Assembly: GCF_005403045.1 (NCBI RefSeq)
Contig: NZ_BJCL01000012.1
Coordinates: 1 to 64,000, forward strand
DNA from: Pseudaquabacterium pictum
GTDB taxonomy: Bacteria; Pseudomonadota; Gammaproteobacteria; Burkholderiales; Burkholderiaceae_C
DNA: 64,000 nt
Direction: 5' to 3'
The position numbers and the translations under genes were made by a program. This document shows, piece after piece, positions 1-7,679 of this stretch. The first letter of the stretch is position 1. The number at the start of each line of letters is the position of its first letter. A model generated the notes under the pieces. The model ran no database searches, was not told where the DNA came from, and saw only the letters and a program-made list of their open reading frames with translations.

Positions 1-390
1 GCCGTGGCCGCCGCGCCGCCGCGCGCGCCGGCGCCGGCCAGCGGTCAGCCCGCGGCCGAGATCGCCGCCGCCACCGCCACGCTGGTGGCCGATGCCGACT
101 GCATCCAGCTGGCGCTGGTGGCGCTGGAGAAGGGCAAGCCGGTGCCGGCGGCCGCGGCCGGCCAGCAGGTCACCGGCAGCGGACGGCTGCAGTTCCACGC
201 CGCGCCCGATGCCAATTGCCGCATGCAGGGCGTGTTCATCCTGCCGGGCGAGCCGGTGGAGGCCGACCGTGAACTGGGTGGCTTCACGGCGGTGTGGTAC
301 CGCAACCCGCGCACTGGCGGCGAGGCCACCGGCTGGGTGCGCAGCAGCCGCCTCGCGGCAGGTGCGGCACCCGCCACCCAGCGGCCCTGA
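1..390 (+). CDS. SH3-like domain protein, 5' end outside window
   Basis: The reading frame is open from the first base and stops at 388-390, so the gene starts left of the window and only about 129 C-terminal residues are visible. They contain a short Ala/Pro-rich linker and then a segment resembling bacterial SH3-like domains: a GQQVTGSGRLQFHAAP stretch, a conserved-looking Cys pair (DADC and NCRM) and a terminal ATGWVRSSRL strand typical of SH3_3-type folds. Such domains usually sit in periplasmic or cell-wall-associated proteins. The GTG at position 4 is probably internal. I cannot assign a specific function. Confidence 0.5.
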   Translation, partial: AVAAAPPRAPAPASGQPAAEIAAATATLVADADCIQLALVALEKGKPVPAAAAGQQVTGSGRLQFHAAPDANCRMQGVFILPGEPVEADRELGGFTAVWYRNPRTGGEATGWVRSSRLAAGAAPATQRP

Positions 391-411
391 GCGCGGGCCG
401 GCGGCGCTGGA

Positions 412-720
412 TCAGGTCTTGACGTAGGAGCTGCACCAGCCGCCATTGGCCACCAGGCGGTCGGCGGTCAGGTCGCACTCGGCCCAGGCATCCGTCGGCT
501 TGCCCAGCCAGGCCATGCAGTTGTTGCACTTCTCCGCCGGCGTGTGCTTGGGGAAGCGGGCCTTGTCGACCTGCGCCGAATCATGCTTGTAGCCGAGCGA
601 CACGGCCTTGGCCTCGCTCTCCTCGAACCGCTTCGGGGCGGCCATGGCGCGGCCGCAGGCGAGGGCACCGCCGGCGGCGGCCACGTGGATGACGAAACTG
701 CGACGACTGGATGGCTTCAT
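412..720 (-). CDS. High-potential iron-sulfur protein (HiPIP)
   Basis: A 102-residue periplasmic electron carrier. The N-terminus has a twin-arginine signal (SRRSFV, residues 5-10, then a hydrophobic Ala/Gly stretch ending near AMAA). The mature part has four cysteines, C65, C68, C82 and C96, in the C-x2-C-x13-C-x13-C spacing that binds the single [4Fe-4S] cluster of HiPIPs, with the typical NNCMAW and GGWCSSY contexts. HiPIPs carry electrons between membrane complexes and terminal oxidases or reaction centres. It lies downstream of the enamidase gene on the same strand after a 138-bp gap in which I see no signal. A role in taking electrons from the nicotinate hydroxylase is possible but speculative. 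Confidence 0.93.
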   Translation of the reverse strand: MKPSSRRSFVIHVAAAGGALACGRAMAAPKRFEESEAKAVSLGYKHDSAQVDKARFPKHTPAEKCNNCMAWLGKPTDAWAECDLTADRLVANGGWCSSYVKT

Positions 721-858
721 GGACAGGGCTCCTGCAGAGGATGGGGCGCTGGCCGCTGCAGTCTCCGGTGGATCCGGCTGATCGCGACCATGCGGTGGGA
801 CTGCTGCAGGAGGTTTCGGCCCTGACGTGCCGAACTTGAGCGCCTGCCCGGCGCCCGG

Positions 859-2052
859 TCAGTGGCCGACCACCACCGGCACCTCCGCCGCTGGCGGCGT
901 GTTGCGGCTGCGGCCGCAGCGCACGATGCCGTCGATCACCACCATGCCCACGCCCGGGATGTCGCCGAGCTGCACGCTCTCCAGCAGCGTGCGGCCGGCG
1001 GTGTGCTGGGCGCGGTCGAGGAAGACGAAATCGGCATCGCGGCCGGGCTCGATCAGGCCGCAGTTCAGGCTGCGCAGCCGGGCGGTGTTGCCGGTGGCGA
1101 AGCAGAACACCAGCTCGGCCGGGATGTTGCCCAGCGACGAGAGCAGGGCGATCATCCGCAGCATGCCCAGGGGCTGCACGCCCGAGCCGGCCGGCCCGTC
1201 GGTGCCCAGGATCACCCGGTGCGGGCATTTCAGCTGCATGGCGGCCTGGGCCGCGGCGATGGCCACCTTCTCGTTGCCGTTGTGCACGATCTCGATGGCG
1301 CGCGGGCTCTTCTCGCACAGGTCGCACACATCCCGCTCGGGCAGGCTGGTGTGGCCGCCGTTGATGTGGCCGATGACGTCGGCATCGGCCTCCAGCACCA
1401 CGTCCTTGTCGATCAGGCCCGAGCCGGGGATGCTGGGCCCACCGGTGTGGATGGTGCTCTGGATGCCATGCTTGCGCGCCCAGGCCACCATCTCCTTCGC
1501 TTCGTAGCCGGCCTTGACCGAGCCCAGGCCCACTTCGCCCAGCAGCTTGACGCCGGCGGCGGCCAGCTCGGCGAAGTCGCCCTCGACCATGCCCTTCTCG
1601 ATGACGGGCGCGCCGGCCAGCACCTTCACGCCGCCGGGGCGGAAGTTGTCGAAGGCGCGCTGGGCGGTGATGGCCAGGGCCTTCAGGCCGACGATGTCCT
1701 TGGGCCGACCGGGCAGGTGCACCTCACCGGCGGAGATCATCGTCGTCACGCCGCCGTGCATGGTGCTGTCGATCCAGCCGATCTGGTTCTGCCGCGGTGT
1801 CCAGTCGCCGAAGACCGGGTGCACATGGCTGTCGATCAGGCCCGGCGCCACACAGGTGCCGCGGGCGTCGATCAGGGTGGTGGGAAGGGCGGTGTCGCAG
1901 TCCTTCTCGCGGCCCACCTGGGTGATGATGCCGTCGACCACCACGATGGTGTCGGCGTCCAGGATCGGCCGCTCCAGATCACCTGACAGCAGCAGCCCGA
2001 TGTTGCGGATCACCACCTTGCCCGACTTGCCACCTGCTGCCACATCTGCCAT
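859..2052 (-). CDS. ena: Enamidase-like amidohydrolase (6-oxo-1,4,5,6-tetrahydronicotinate ring opening)
   Basis: A 397-residue metal-dependent amidohydrolase. Visible motifs are the N-terminal beta-sandwich, the metal-binding HxH in GLIDSHVHP, later histidines in STIHTGG and GHINGGH, and the metal aspartate in ILGTDGPAGSG. The pattern and length match enamidase of nicotinate fermentation, a bifunctional Fe-Zn enzyme that hydrolyses 1,4,5,6-tetrahydro-6-oxonicotinate to ammonium and 2-formylglutarate. The 6-hydroxynicotinate reductase and nicotinate-hydroxylase homologues nearby make this specificity likely. I chose the ATG at 2052 (MADVAAGG), with GGAG just upstream. A longer start at 2109 would run through the operator-like palindrome at 2072-2089. 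The gene has its own regulated promoter region between tetR and its start. Confidence 0.85.
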   Translation of the reverse strand: MADVAAGGKSGKVVIRNIGLLLSGDLERPILDADTIVVVDGIITQVGREKDCDTALPTTLIDARGTCVAPGLIDSHVHPVFGDWTPRQNQIGWIDSTMHGGVTTMISAGEVHLPGRPKDIVGLKALAITAQRAFDNFRPGGVKVLAGAPVIEKGMVEGDFAELAAAGVKLLGEVGLGSVKAGYEAKEMVAWARKHGIQSTIHTGGPSIPGSGLIDKDVVLEADADVIGHINGGHTSLPERDVCDLCEKSPRAIEIVHNGNEKVAIAAAQAAMQLKCPHRVILGTDGPAGSGVQPLGMLRMIALLSSLGNIPAELVFCFATGNTARLRSLNCGLIEPGRDADFVFLDRAQHTAGRTLLESVQLGDIPGVGMVVIDGIVRCGRSRNTPPAAEVPVVVGH

Positions 2053-2071
2053 CGCTGCGCTCCGAAAGTTG

Positions 2072-2089
2072 ATGTAGCAAAGGCTACAT
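2072..2089. promoter_or_regulatory. Operator candidate 1 (perfect 7-4-7 palindrome) before enamidase
   Basis: ATGTAGC-AAAG-GCTACAT is a perfect inverted repeat in the 61-bp gap between the tetR stop and the enamidase start, 19 bp upstream of the ATG. The same TGTAGC-N4-GCTACA core recurs at 3710-3725 and, with one mismatch per arm, at 3732-3747 and 6361-6376. Repeated occurrence at promoter positions of one pathway suggests the binding site of the adjacent TetR-family regulator (inference). Confidence 0.7.
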
Positions 2090-2113
2090 GAAGCGGCGTG
2101 CCTGCTCAAGCGC

Positions 2114-2815
2114 TCAGGTGGCAGGCGGCGACAGGCAGACGGCGCGGCGCACCGCGTCGATGACGAACGCCTCCCAGTGCGCCAGTGCGGTGGGCGCCTC
2201 CAGGTTCTCGCCCAGGAAGGAGCTCAGCGTGAAGCGGTTGCTGAGGTAGAAGTAGGCCATCGACGCGATCATCAGGTACACGTCGCGCGCGTTCAGCGTG
2301 GGCCGGAACAGGCCCTGGGCGATGCCGGCCTGCAGCACGCTGTCGGTGATGGCCAGGGCGGGGGACGAATAGTCCTTGGCCCGCACGCTCTTGGCGATGT
2401 GCTTGCCGCGCAGCAGGTTCTCGCTGTTGAGCAAGGTGATGAACTCGGGGTTCTTCTGGTAGTAGGTCCAGACGAAGCGGATCATCGCGTCCAGCGCGGC
2501 CAGCGGCTGCGTGGTGTCCAGCACCAGGCCCTGCTCGGCCTCGTTGAAGCGGCGGTAGGTGTCCTCGATGACCGCGATGAACAACCCTTCCTTGCTGCCG
2601 AAGTAGTAGTAGATCATCCGGTCGTAGGACTTGGCCGCCTTGCTGATCTGCTCGACGCGGCCACCGGCAAAGCCGTGGCGGGCGAACACCTTGGTGGCCG
2701 CGCGCAGGATGGCATCACGGGTGGCCTGCGCGGCCAGCGCACGCACGCCGGGTGCGCGGCTGCCATCGGCCCGGGCGGGCCGGGCAGCGGGCTTCTTCCG
2801 GGCGGCGGTGGCCAT
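2114..2815 (-). CDS. TetR/AcrR-family transcriptional regulator of the island
   Basis: A 233-residue regulator. After a basic Ala/Arg-rich N-terminal extension (residues 1-30) comes the TetR helix-turn-helix: a TRDAILRAATKVFARHGF helix, then GGRVEQISKAAKSYDRMIYYYFGSKEGLF, which holds the recognition helix and the conserved YYYFGSKEGLF end. The C-terminal ligand-binding half is divergent, as usual. It sits between the ferredoxin reductase (24 bp upstream) and enamidase genes on the same strand, so fpr-tetR-ena may be co-transcribed, with enamidase also having its own operator. I infer that it represses the island and is released by nicotinate or an intermediate. The evidence is the four TGTAGC-type palindromes found only near these genes. 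Confidence 0.88.
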   Translation of the reverse strand: MATAARKKPAARPARADGSRAPGVRALAAQATRDAILRAATKVFARHGFAGGRVEQISKAAKSYDRMIYYYFGSKEGLFIAVIEDTYRRFNEAEQGLVLDTTQPLAALDAMIRFVWTYYQKNPEFITLLNSENLLRGKHIAKSVRAKDYSSPALAITDSVLQAGIAQGLFRPTLNARDVYLMIASMAYFYLSNRFTLSSFLGENLEAPTALAHWEAFVIDAVRRAVCLSPPAT

Positions 2816-2839
2816 GCGGTCAGCGCGGGCCGGCGGGTC

Positions 2840-3613
2840 TCACTGCTCGACGAAGGCGCGCTCGATCACGTACTCGCCGGGCGTGGTGGTGTTGCCTTCC
2901 TTGAAGTGGCGGGCTTCCAGCAGGGCCTTCAGGTCCTTCAGCAGCGCCGGGCTGCCGCAGATCATCACCCGGTCTTCGGCCGGGTTGATGTTGGGCAGGC
3001 CGAGGTCGCTGAACATCTTGCCGCTGTCGAGCAGATCGGTGATGCGGCCCATGTTGCGGTAGGTCTCGCGGGTGACCGTGGGGTAGTACAGCAGCTGCTG
3101 GCTGATCATCTCGCCCAGGAACTCGTGCTTGGGCAGTTCCTGCGTGATGTAGTCGTGGTAGGCCAGCTCGTTGACCTGGCGCACGCCGTGCACCAGCACC
3201 ACCTGCTCGAACTTCTCATAGGTCTCGGGGTCGCGGATGATGCTCATGAACGGCGCCAGGCCGGTGCCGCTGCCCATCAGGTACAGGCGCTTGGCCGGCA
3301 GCAGGTAGTCGATCAGCAGCGTGCCGGTGGGCTTGTTGCCGACGATGACCTTGTCGCCTGGCTGGATGTGCTGCAGCCGGCTGGTCAGCGGGCCGTCCTG
3401 CACCTTGATGCTGAGGAACTCCAGCGTCTCTTCGTAGTTGGCGCTGACCACGCTGTAGGCACGCAGCAGCGGCTTGCCGTCCACCCGCAGGCCGATCATC
3501 GTGAAATGGCCGTTCTTGAACCGCAGCGTGGTGCCGCGGGTGGTGGTGAAGCTGAACAACCGGTCGGTCCAGTGGTGGACGGTGAGGACGGTTTCTTCGT
3601 TGAAGGCGCTCAT
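2840..3613 (-). CDS. fpr: Ferredoxin--NADP(+) reductase
   Basis: A 257-residue FAD enzyme of the bacterial Fpr type. Key parts are the FAD-binding RAYSVVSAN motif (R-x-Y-S), the NADP(H)-binding glycine-rich GSGTGLAPFMSI, a CGSP-type segment (VMICGSPALL) and an aromatic-poor C-terminus (YVIERAFVEQ) of the subclass seen in proteobacteria. It moves electrons between NADPH and ferredoxin or flavodoxin. It is divergent from the 6-hydroxynicotinate reductase gene, an enzyme that needs low-potential ferredoxin electrons, so I infer that it supplies that reduction. No ferredoxin gene is visible in the island. The start at 3613 (MSAFNEE) is the family-typical one. The longer frame upstream would run towards the promoter region. 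Confidence 0.9.
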   Translation of the reverse strand: MSAFNEETVLTVHHWTDRLFSFTTTRGTTLRFKNGHFTMIGLRVDGKPLLRAYSVVSANYEETLEFLSIKVQDGPLTSRLQHIQPGDKVIVGNKPTGTLLIDYLLPAKRLYLMGSGTGLAPFMSIIRDPETYEKFEQVVLVHGVRQVNELAYHDYITQELPKHEFLGEMISQQLLYYPTVTRETYRNMGRITDLLDSGKMFSDLGLPNINPAEDRVMICGSPALLKDLKALLEARHFKEGNTTTPGEYVIERAFVEQ

Positions 3614-3709
3614 GGTGGTGCGGCAGTGTTCGGAAAGGGTGCGGTCCGGGCACCAGGCCGGCGCGGCGGTGGACGCCCCCCGCTGCGCTTGCATGGCCTG
3701 CGGCCTGAA

Positions 3710-3725
3710 TGTAGCATCGGCTACA
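3710..3725. promoter_or_regulatory. Operator candidate 2 (perfect 6-4-6 palindrome)
   Basis: TGTAGC-ATCG-GCTACA is a perfect inverted repeat in the 239-bp divergent gap between fpr and the 6-hydroxynicotinate reductase gene. Its core is identical to operator 1, and it starts 22 bp (about two helical turns) before operator 3, so two regulator dimers could bind the same DNA face. Likely TetR operator (inference). Confidence 0.7.
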
Positions 3726-3731
3726 CATTGG

Positions 3732-3747
3732 TTTAGCAGGCACTACA
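3732..3747. promoter_or_regulatory. Operator candidate 3 (degenerate copy)
   Basis: TTTAGC-AGGC-ACTACA matches the TGTAGC-N4-GCTACA pattern with one mismatch in each arm. The same two degenerate half-sites occur, in reverse orientation, in operator 4 (reverse complement TTTAGC-AATT-ACTACA). Together with operator 2 it covers the divergent promoter region of fpr and the reductase gene. Confidence 0.55.
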
Positions 3748-3852
3748 TGAATTTCCGGCCTGCCGAGCTGGCCCGCATTGTGCCTCAGGCACCGGGTTGT
3801 CCCTGGGATGAAGGGTTGCAGGGGCTTGTCGTGGATCAGCCGGAGGGCAGGC

Positions 3853-5460
3853 ATGTCGGAGCATGAGCACACCAAGACCGATGGTCTGGGTGAATCGTTG
3901 GCGGTGGCGCCGGCGGCCCCGGTGGCCGACTGGCGTGCCGCGCCACGCAACCAGCGCATGGCCGCGCACAAGATCGAATGCAATGCCTGCCCGGTGCTGT
4001 GCCAGATCAGCGAGGGCAAGGTGGGCGCCTGCGACCGCTATGCCAACCACGGCGGCACCCTGGTGCGCGTGGACCCGGTGCTGCTCGTGCGCCAGCGGTT
4101 GGATGCCGCGGCCGGTGATGCTGCTTCAGCCGATCTGGTGCCCTTCCTGCCGCAGGGCGCGCCGGCCGAGGCACTGGATGCCGATGCCCCGTCGCTGTTC
4201 GTCACCGCGGTGGGTGCCGGCACCACCTACCCCGACTACAAGCCGGCGCCGTTCATCGTGTCCAGCCAGCTGCAGGGTGTGGACATGGTGACCGTGGTCA
4301 CCGAGGGCATCTTCAGCTACTGCAGCCTGAAGCTGAAGATCGACACCGACCGCTGGCTGGGCCCCGAGCAGGCCAACGTGCGCTGCAACGGCGAGGTGGT
4401 GGGCCATGTCACCACCGCCGAGTACGGCAGCCAGATGCTGAGCCTGGGCGGTGTGCACCACATCACCGGCGGCAGCAAGAAGGAAGGCCGCGTCACCGTC
4501 GACATGCTGTGCGCGATGGGCAACCACCAGGCGGTGGATCTCAGCATCGACGGCGGCGCCCAGGTGCGGGTGCAGGCCGGCCAGCCGCCCATCGTCAACG
4601 GCGTGCCCGAGCAGCGCATGCGGCTGGGTTGCGGCTCGGCCACCATCGGCATCTTCGCCCAGCAGTTCGCCGGGCTGGTGGACGAGGTGGTGGTGGTCGA
4701 CGACCACATCACCGGCGTGCTCACCGAGCACCAGGCCGGCCGCTGCCTCAGCCTGAGGCCGTCGGGCCTGAAGATCCGTGGCCGCAAGAGCACGCCGGGC
4801 CGCTACTTCCAGGTGGCCAACCCCGGCACCGGCTGGGGCGGCACCGACATCGCCGACCCGCTGTCGATCCTGGAGCCCTGGGATGCCGACGAAGCCTGGC
4901 CGGGCCAGCGCCTGCTGATGGTCAGCACCACCGGCGAGCATGCGGCCTGGTTCGAGCTGGACGCGGCGCTGCAGCCGCAGCCCGCGGCCATGCCGGCGGC
5001 GGTGCAGGCCATCGTCGACCGCATCGGCGAGAACTGCGAGCCGGCGCTGTGCACCGTGCTGTTCCTCGCCGGCGCGGGCGGCAGCCTGCGCGCCGGCGTG
5101 ACCGACAACCCGGTGCGCCTCACGCAAGCCATCAAGCAGAGCCTGGTCAACGTGACCTGCGGCGGCGCGCCGGCCTATGTGTGGCCCGGCGGCGGCATCA
5201 CCGTGATGGTGGATGTGCTGCGCATGCCGGCCCACAGCTTCGGCACCGTGCCCACGCCGGCCATCGTGGCGCCGATCGAGTTCAGCATGCGGCTGGGCGA
5301 CTACCAGCGCCTGGGCGGCCACATGGCCTATGTGCGCACGCTGGGACAGACGCTGGCCACCGGTGCGTGGCATGGCGATGGGGCACCCGTGGCCCGCCGC
5401 ATCGCCGATGCGGCACCGGCCAACCCCTGGCCGCTGGGGCGCGCCCCGCTGCTGGGCTGA
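3853..5460 (+). CDS. hnr: 6-hydroxynicotinate reductase
   Basis: A 535-residue protein resembling 6-hydroxynicotinate reductase of nicotinate fermenters, which reduces 6-hydroxynicotinate to 1,4,5,6-tetrahydro-6-oxonicotinate with ferredoxin. The N-terminus carries a Cys cluster, C43-x2-C46-x3-C50-x9-C60, in KIECNACPVLCQI and GACDRY, fitting a [4Fe-4S] site. Later Gly-rich segments include PGTGWGGTDIADP and LAGAGGSLRAG. The characterised Eubacterium enzyme has several Fe-S clusters and a covalently bound flavin. The start at 3853 has GGAGGG upstream. The stop overlaps the next gene (TGATG), so translation is probably coupled to the ApbE-like protein. It is divergent from fpr, the presumed electron source. 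I identified it from the Cys pattern, length and context; I did not run an alignment. Confidence 0.82.
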   Translation: MSEHEHTKTDGLGESLAVAPAAPVADWRAAPRNQRMAAHKIECNACPVLCQISEGKVGACDRYANHGGTLVRVDPVLLVRQRLDAAAGDAASADLVPFLPQGAPAEALDADAPSLFVTAVGAGTTYPDYKPAPFIVSSQLQGVDMVTVVTEGIFSYCSLKLKIDTDRWLGPEQANVRCNGEVVGHVTTAEYGSQMLSLGGVHHITGGSKKEGRVTVDMLCAMGNHQAVDLSIDGGAQVRVQAGQPPIVNGVPEQRMRLGCGSATIGIFAQQFAGLVDEVVVVDDHITGVLTEHQAGRCLSLRPSGLKIRGRKSTPGRYFQVANPGTGWGGTDIADPLSILEPWDADEAWPGQRLLMVSTTGEHAAWFELDAALQPQPAAMPAAVQAIVDRIGENCEPALCTVLFLAGAGGSLRAGVTDNPVRLTQAIKQSLVNVTCGGAPAYVWPGGGITVMVDVLRMPAHSFGTVPTPAIVAPIEFSMRLGDYQRLGGHMAYVRTLGQTLATGAWHGDGAPVARRIADAAPANPWPLGRAPLLG

Positions 5461-6365
5461 TGCCGATGTGGCAGGCGCAACGCGCAGTGCTGCCAGGCGG
5501 GCGCTGGCACTTCCAGCATGGCCCGATCGACATCGTGATCGCCGCCGAAGGCGCCGCCGATGCGGTGGCCGCGGCGCATGCAGCTGCCTGGGCCTGCTTC
5601 CAGCCGCTGCTGACCGATCTGGTGGCCGAGCTGCCATTGCTGCGCCAGCCGGTGGCCGCAGCAGGCACCAACCCGTTGCAGGGTGCTGTGGCGCGGCGCA
5701 TGTGGGCCGCCTGTGCGCCGCTGCGCGCTGCGGCCGACGGCTTCCTCACGCCGATGGCTGCCGTGGCCGGTGCGGTGGCGCAGGAATTGATCACCGCCTA
5801 CCAGCGGCCGGGCATCACCCGCGCCTGGGTGAACAACGGCGGCGACATCGCGCTGCACCTGGCGCCCGGCCAGTCGGCCCGGGTGGGGCTGGTGGCTGAC
5901 CTGTCGCGTTTTGATGCCGATGCCCTGGCGCGCACCGCGGCGGGGACGCTGCGCACCGATGCGGGCTTCACCGTGGCGCACGCCAGCCTGGTGCGGGGCG
6001 TGGCCACCAGCGGCTGGCGCGGCCGCAGCCACTCGCTGGGCATCGCCGACAGCGTGACGGTGCTGGCGGCCACCGCGGCGCAGGCCGATGCCGCCGCCAC
6101 GGTGATCGCCAATGCGGTCAATCTGGACGATGCCCGCATCCAGCGTGCGCCCGCCAGCAGCCTGCGCGACGACAGCGACCTGGGCGAGCGGCTGGTCACC
6201 GTGGCCGTGCCGCCCTTGCCGGCCGCTGCGGTGCAGCAGGCCTTGCAGGCCGGCCTGCAACTGGCGCAGCGGCTGCAGGCGCAGGGCCTGGTGCAGGCGG
6301 CGCTGCTGGCCTGTCAGGGTTCTCTCGCTCGGCTGGCGCCGGTGGGCGCGCTAGAGTTGGTGTAG
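5460..6365 (+). CDS. UPF0280 (ApbE-like) family protein
   Basis: A 301-residue UPF0280 protein. The family shares the fold of ApbE, the enzyme that attaches FMN covalently to target proteins. Features typical of the family are the N-terminal MWQAQRAVLPGGRWHFQHGPIDI, a central VAGAVAQELI helix, the WVNNGGDIAL strand (corresponding to the NxGGD of ApbE) and a VATSGWRGRSHSLGIADSVTVLA segment with Ser/Asp residues near the flavin site in ApbE. The start overlaps the stop of hnr by one base, so the pair is translationally coupled. Because the characterised Hnr holds a covalent flavin, a flavin-insertion role is attractive. That is inference: UPF0280 function is not established. Operator 4 overlaps the 3' end. 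Confidence 0.85.
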   Translation: MPMWQAQRAVLPGGRWHFQHGPIDIVIAAEGAADAVAAAHAAAWACFQPLLTDLVAELPLLRQPVAAAGTNPLQGAVARRMWAACAPLRAAADGFLTPMAAVAGAVAQELITAYQRPGITRAWVNNGGDIALHLAPGQSARVGLVADLSRFDADALARTAAGTLRTDAGFTVAHASLVRGVATSGWRGRSHSLGIADSVTVLAATAAQADAAATVIANAVNLDDARIQRAPASSLRDDSDLGERLVTVAVPPLPAAAVQQALQAGLQLAQRLQAQGLVQAALLACQGSLARLAPVGALELV

Positions 6366-6376
6366 TAATTGCTAAA
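6361..6376. promoter_or_regulatory. Operator candidate 4, overlapping the UPF0280 stop codon
   Basis: TGTAGT-AATT-GCTAAA sits over the UPF0280 stop (TAG at 6363-6365) and 12 bp before the next start. Each arm differs by one base from TGTAGC-N4-GCTACA. Its reverse complement has exactly the half-sites of operator 3. This suggests an internal regulated promoter for the PF06684-liv-nic block. Confidence 0.5.
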
Positions 6377-6388
6377 CGAATTGCAGCC

Positions 6389-7030
6389 ATGAACCTCATC
6401 GACATTCGACGTGTCTTCACCCAGGTGGAAGACATCCACCATGAAGGCGGTCCACGCGCCGCGCAGCCGCTGCGGCGCGGCGCCATCGCCGCGGTGCTGA
6501 CCAACCCGTATGCCGGTCGCTACGAGCCCGACATCCTGCCGATGATGGAGGCGCTGAACCGCGTGGGCCTGGACATGGCGCGCCGCCTGCTGGCCGCCAT
6601 GGCGGTGCCGGTGGAGGCGATCCAGGGCTACGGCAAGGGCGCGATCATCGGCGCCGCGGGTGAACTGGAGCACGGTGCGCTGTGGCATGTGCCCGGCGGC
6701 TATGCCATGCGCGAGCTGCTGGGCTGGAAGGGCGACGCCGCGGCCTACAAGCGTGGCGAAGGCAGCAGCGGCCAGAGCGGCAACGCGCTGGCCATCGTGC
6801 CCAGCACCAAGAAGGTGGGCGCGCCCGGCACCGCGCTGGACGTGCCGCTGACCCACATCAACGCCAGCTATGTGCGCAGCCATTTCGACGCGATGGAAGT
6901 GCGTGTGCCCGGCGCGCCCAAGCCCGACGAGCTGGTCGTGATCCTGGCGATGAGCTGCGGCGCGCGGGTGCATGCCCGGGTCGGCGGCCTGGCGGCCGAC
7001 GCCATCGCCAAGTGGGATGGACAACGCTGA
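6389..7030 (+). CDS. Amino acid synthesis (PF06684/DUF1185) family protein, copy 1
   Basis: A 213-residue protein of PF06684. Hallmarks are the RGAIAAVLTNPYAGRYEPDI segment, the GYGKGAIIGAAGELEHGA loop and the PLTHINASYVRSHFDAMEVRV strand. The biochemical role of the family is not established; its name comes from an indirect genetic association. It is the first of two tandem paralogues, 21 bp apart, in what looks like the same transcript as the transport and hydroxylase genes. Their place in a ring-degradation island suggests a catabolic job, such as hydrolysis or isomerisation of a pathway intermediate, but nothing in the sequence proves this. Copy 1 has an insertion (GWKGDAAAYKRGEGSSGQSGN) that copy 2 lacks. 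Confidence 0.85.
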   Translation: MNLIDIRRVFTQVEDIHHEGGPRAAQPLRRGAIAAVLTNPYAGRYEPDILPMMEALNRVGLDMARRLLAAMAVPVEAIQGYGKGAIIGAAGELEHGALWHVPGGYAMRELLGWKGDAAAYKRGEGSSGQSGNALAIVPSTKKVGAPGTALDVPLTHINASYVRSHFDAMEVRVPGAPKPDELVVILAMSCGARVHARVGGLAADAIAKWDGQR

Positions 7031-7051
7031 ATATCACCAGGAGAGCAAGCC

Positions 7052-7636
7052 ATGCCCGCCGAGATCCGCAAGCTGATTGTCCAGGTCGACGAAACCCGCC
7101 GCGAGATGGGCCGCGACGTGAACCCGCCCACCCGCCGCGCGCTGGCGATGGCGGTGATCACCAACCCGTTCGCTGGCCGCTATGAAGACAACCTCGATGC
7201 GCTGATCGCCATCGGCGAGGAACTGGGCGCGCTGCTGGGTGACAAATGCGTGCAGGCCCTGGGCATCCAGCCCGGCCAGGCGCAGAGCTACGGCAAGGCC
7301 GCCATCGTCGGCGAGGCCGGCGAGCTGGAGCATGCCGCCGCCATCCTGCACCCCAAGCTCGGCGCGCCGCTGCGCAAGGCGGTGGAGAAGGGCGCCGCCC
7401 TGGTGCCCAGCGCCAAGAAGCAGGGCGGCGTGGGCACCGCGGTGGACGTGCCGCTGGGCCACAAGGATGCCGCCTTCGTGCGCAGCCACTTCGATGCCAT
7501 CGAGGCCCGCGTGGCCGATGCCCCCCGCGCCAACGAGATCGTGGTGGCGGTGGCTGTCACCGACAGCGGCCGGCCGCTGCCCCGCGTTGGTGGCCTGCAG
7601 GCGCATGAGGTCATCGGCCAGGACGGCCTGCGCTAG
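7052..7636 (+). CDS. Amino acid synthesis (PF06684/DUF1185) family protein, copy 2
   Basis: A 194-residue paralogue of the preceding gene with the same landmarks: MAVITNPFAGRYEDNL, SYGKAAIVGEAGELEHAAA and PLGHKDAAFVRSHFDAIEARV. It is preceded by AGGAGAG, a good ribosome-binding site. Keeping two diverged copies side by side suggests a heteromeric complex or two related substrates (inference). The next gene, the ABC binding protein, starts 43 bp downstream, so co-transcription is likely. Confidence 0.86.
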   Translation: MPAEIRKLIVQVDETRREMGRDVNPPTRRALAMAVITNPFAGRYEDNLDALIAIGEELGALLGDKCVQALGIQPGQAQSYGKAAIVGEAGELEHAAAILHPKLGAPLRKAVEKGAALVPSAKKQGGVGTAVDVPLGHKDAAFVRSHFDAIEARVADAPRANEIVVAVAVTDSGRPLPRVGGLQAHEVIGQDGLR

Positions 7637-7679
7637 CCGTTATCGTTCCACCCGTTTCCACTCCGTCGAGGACCCCCGC

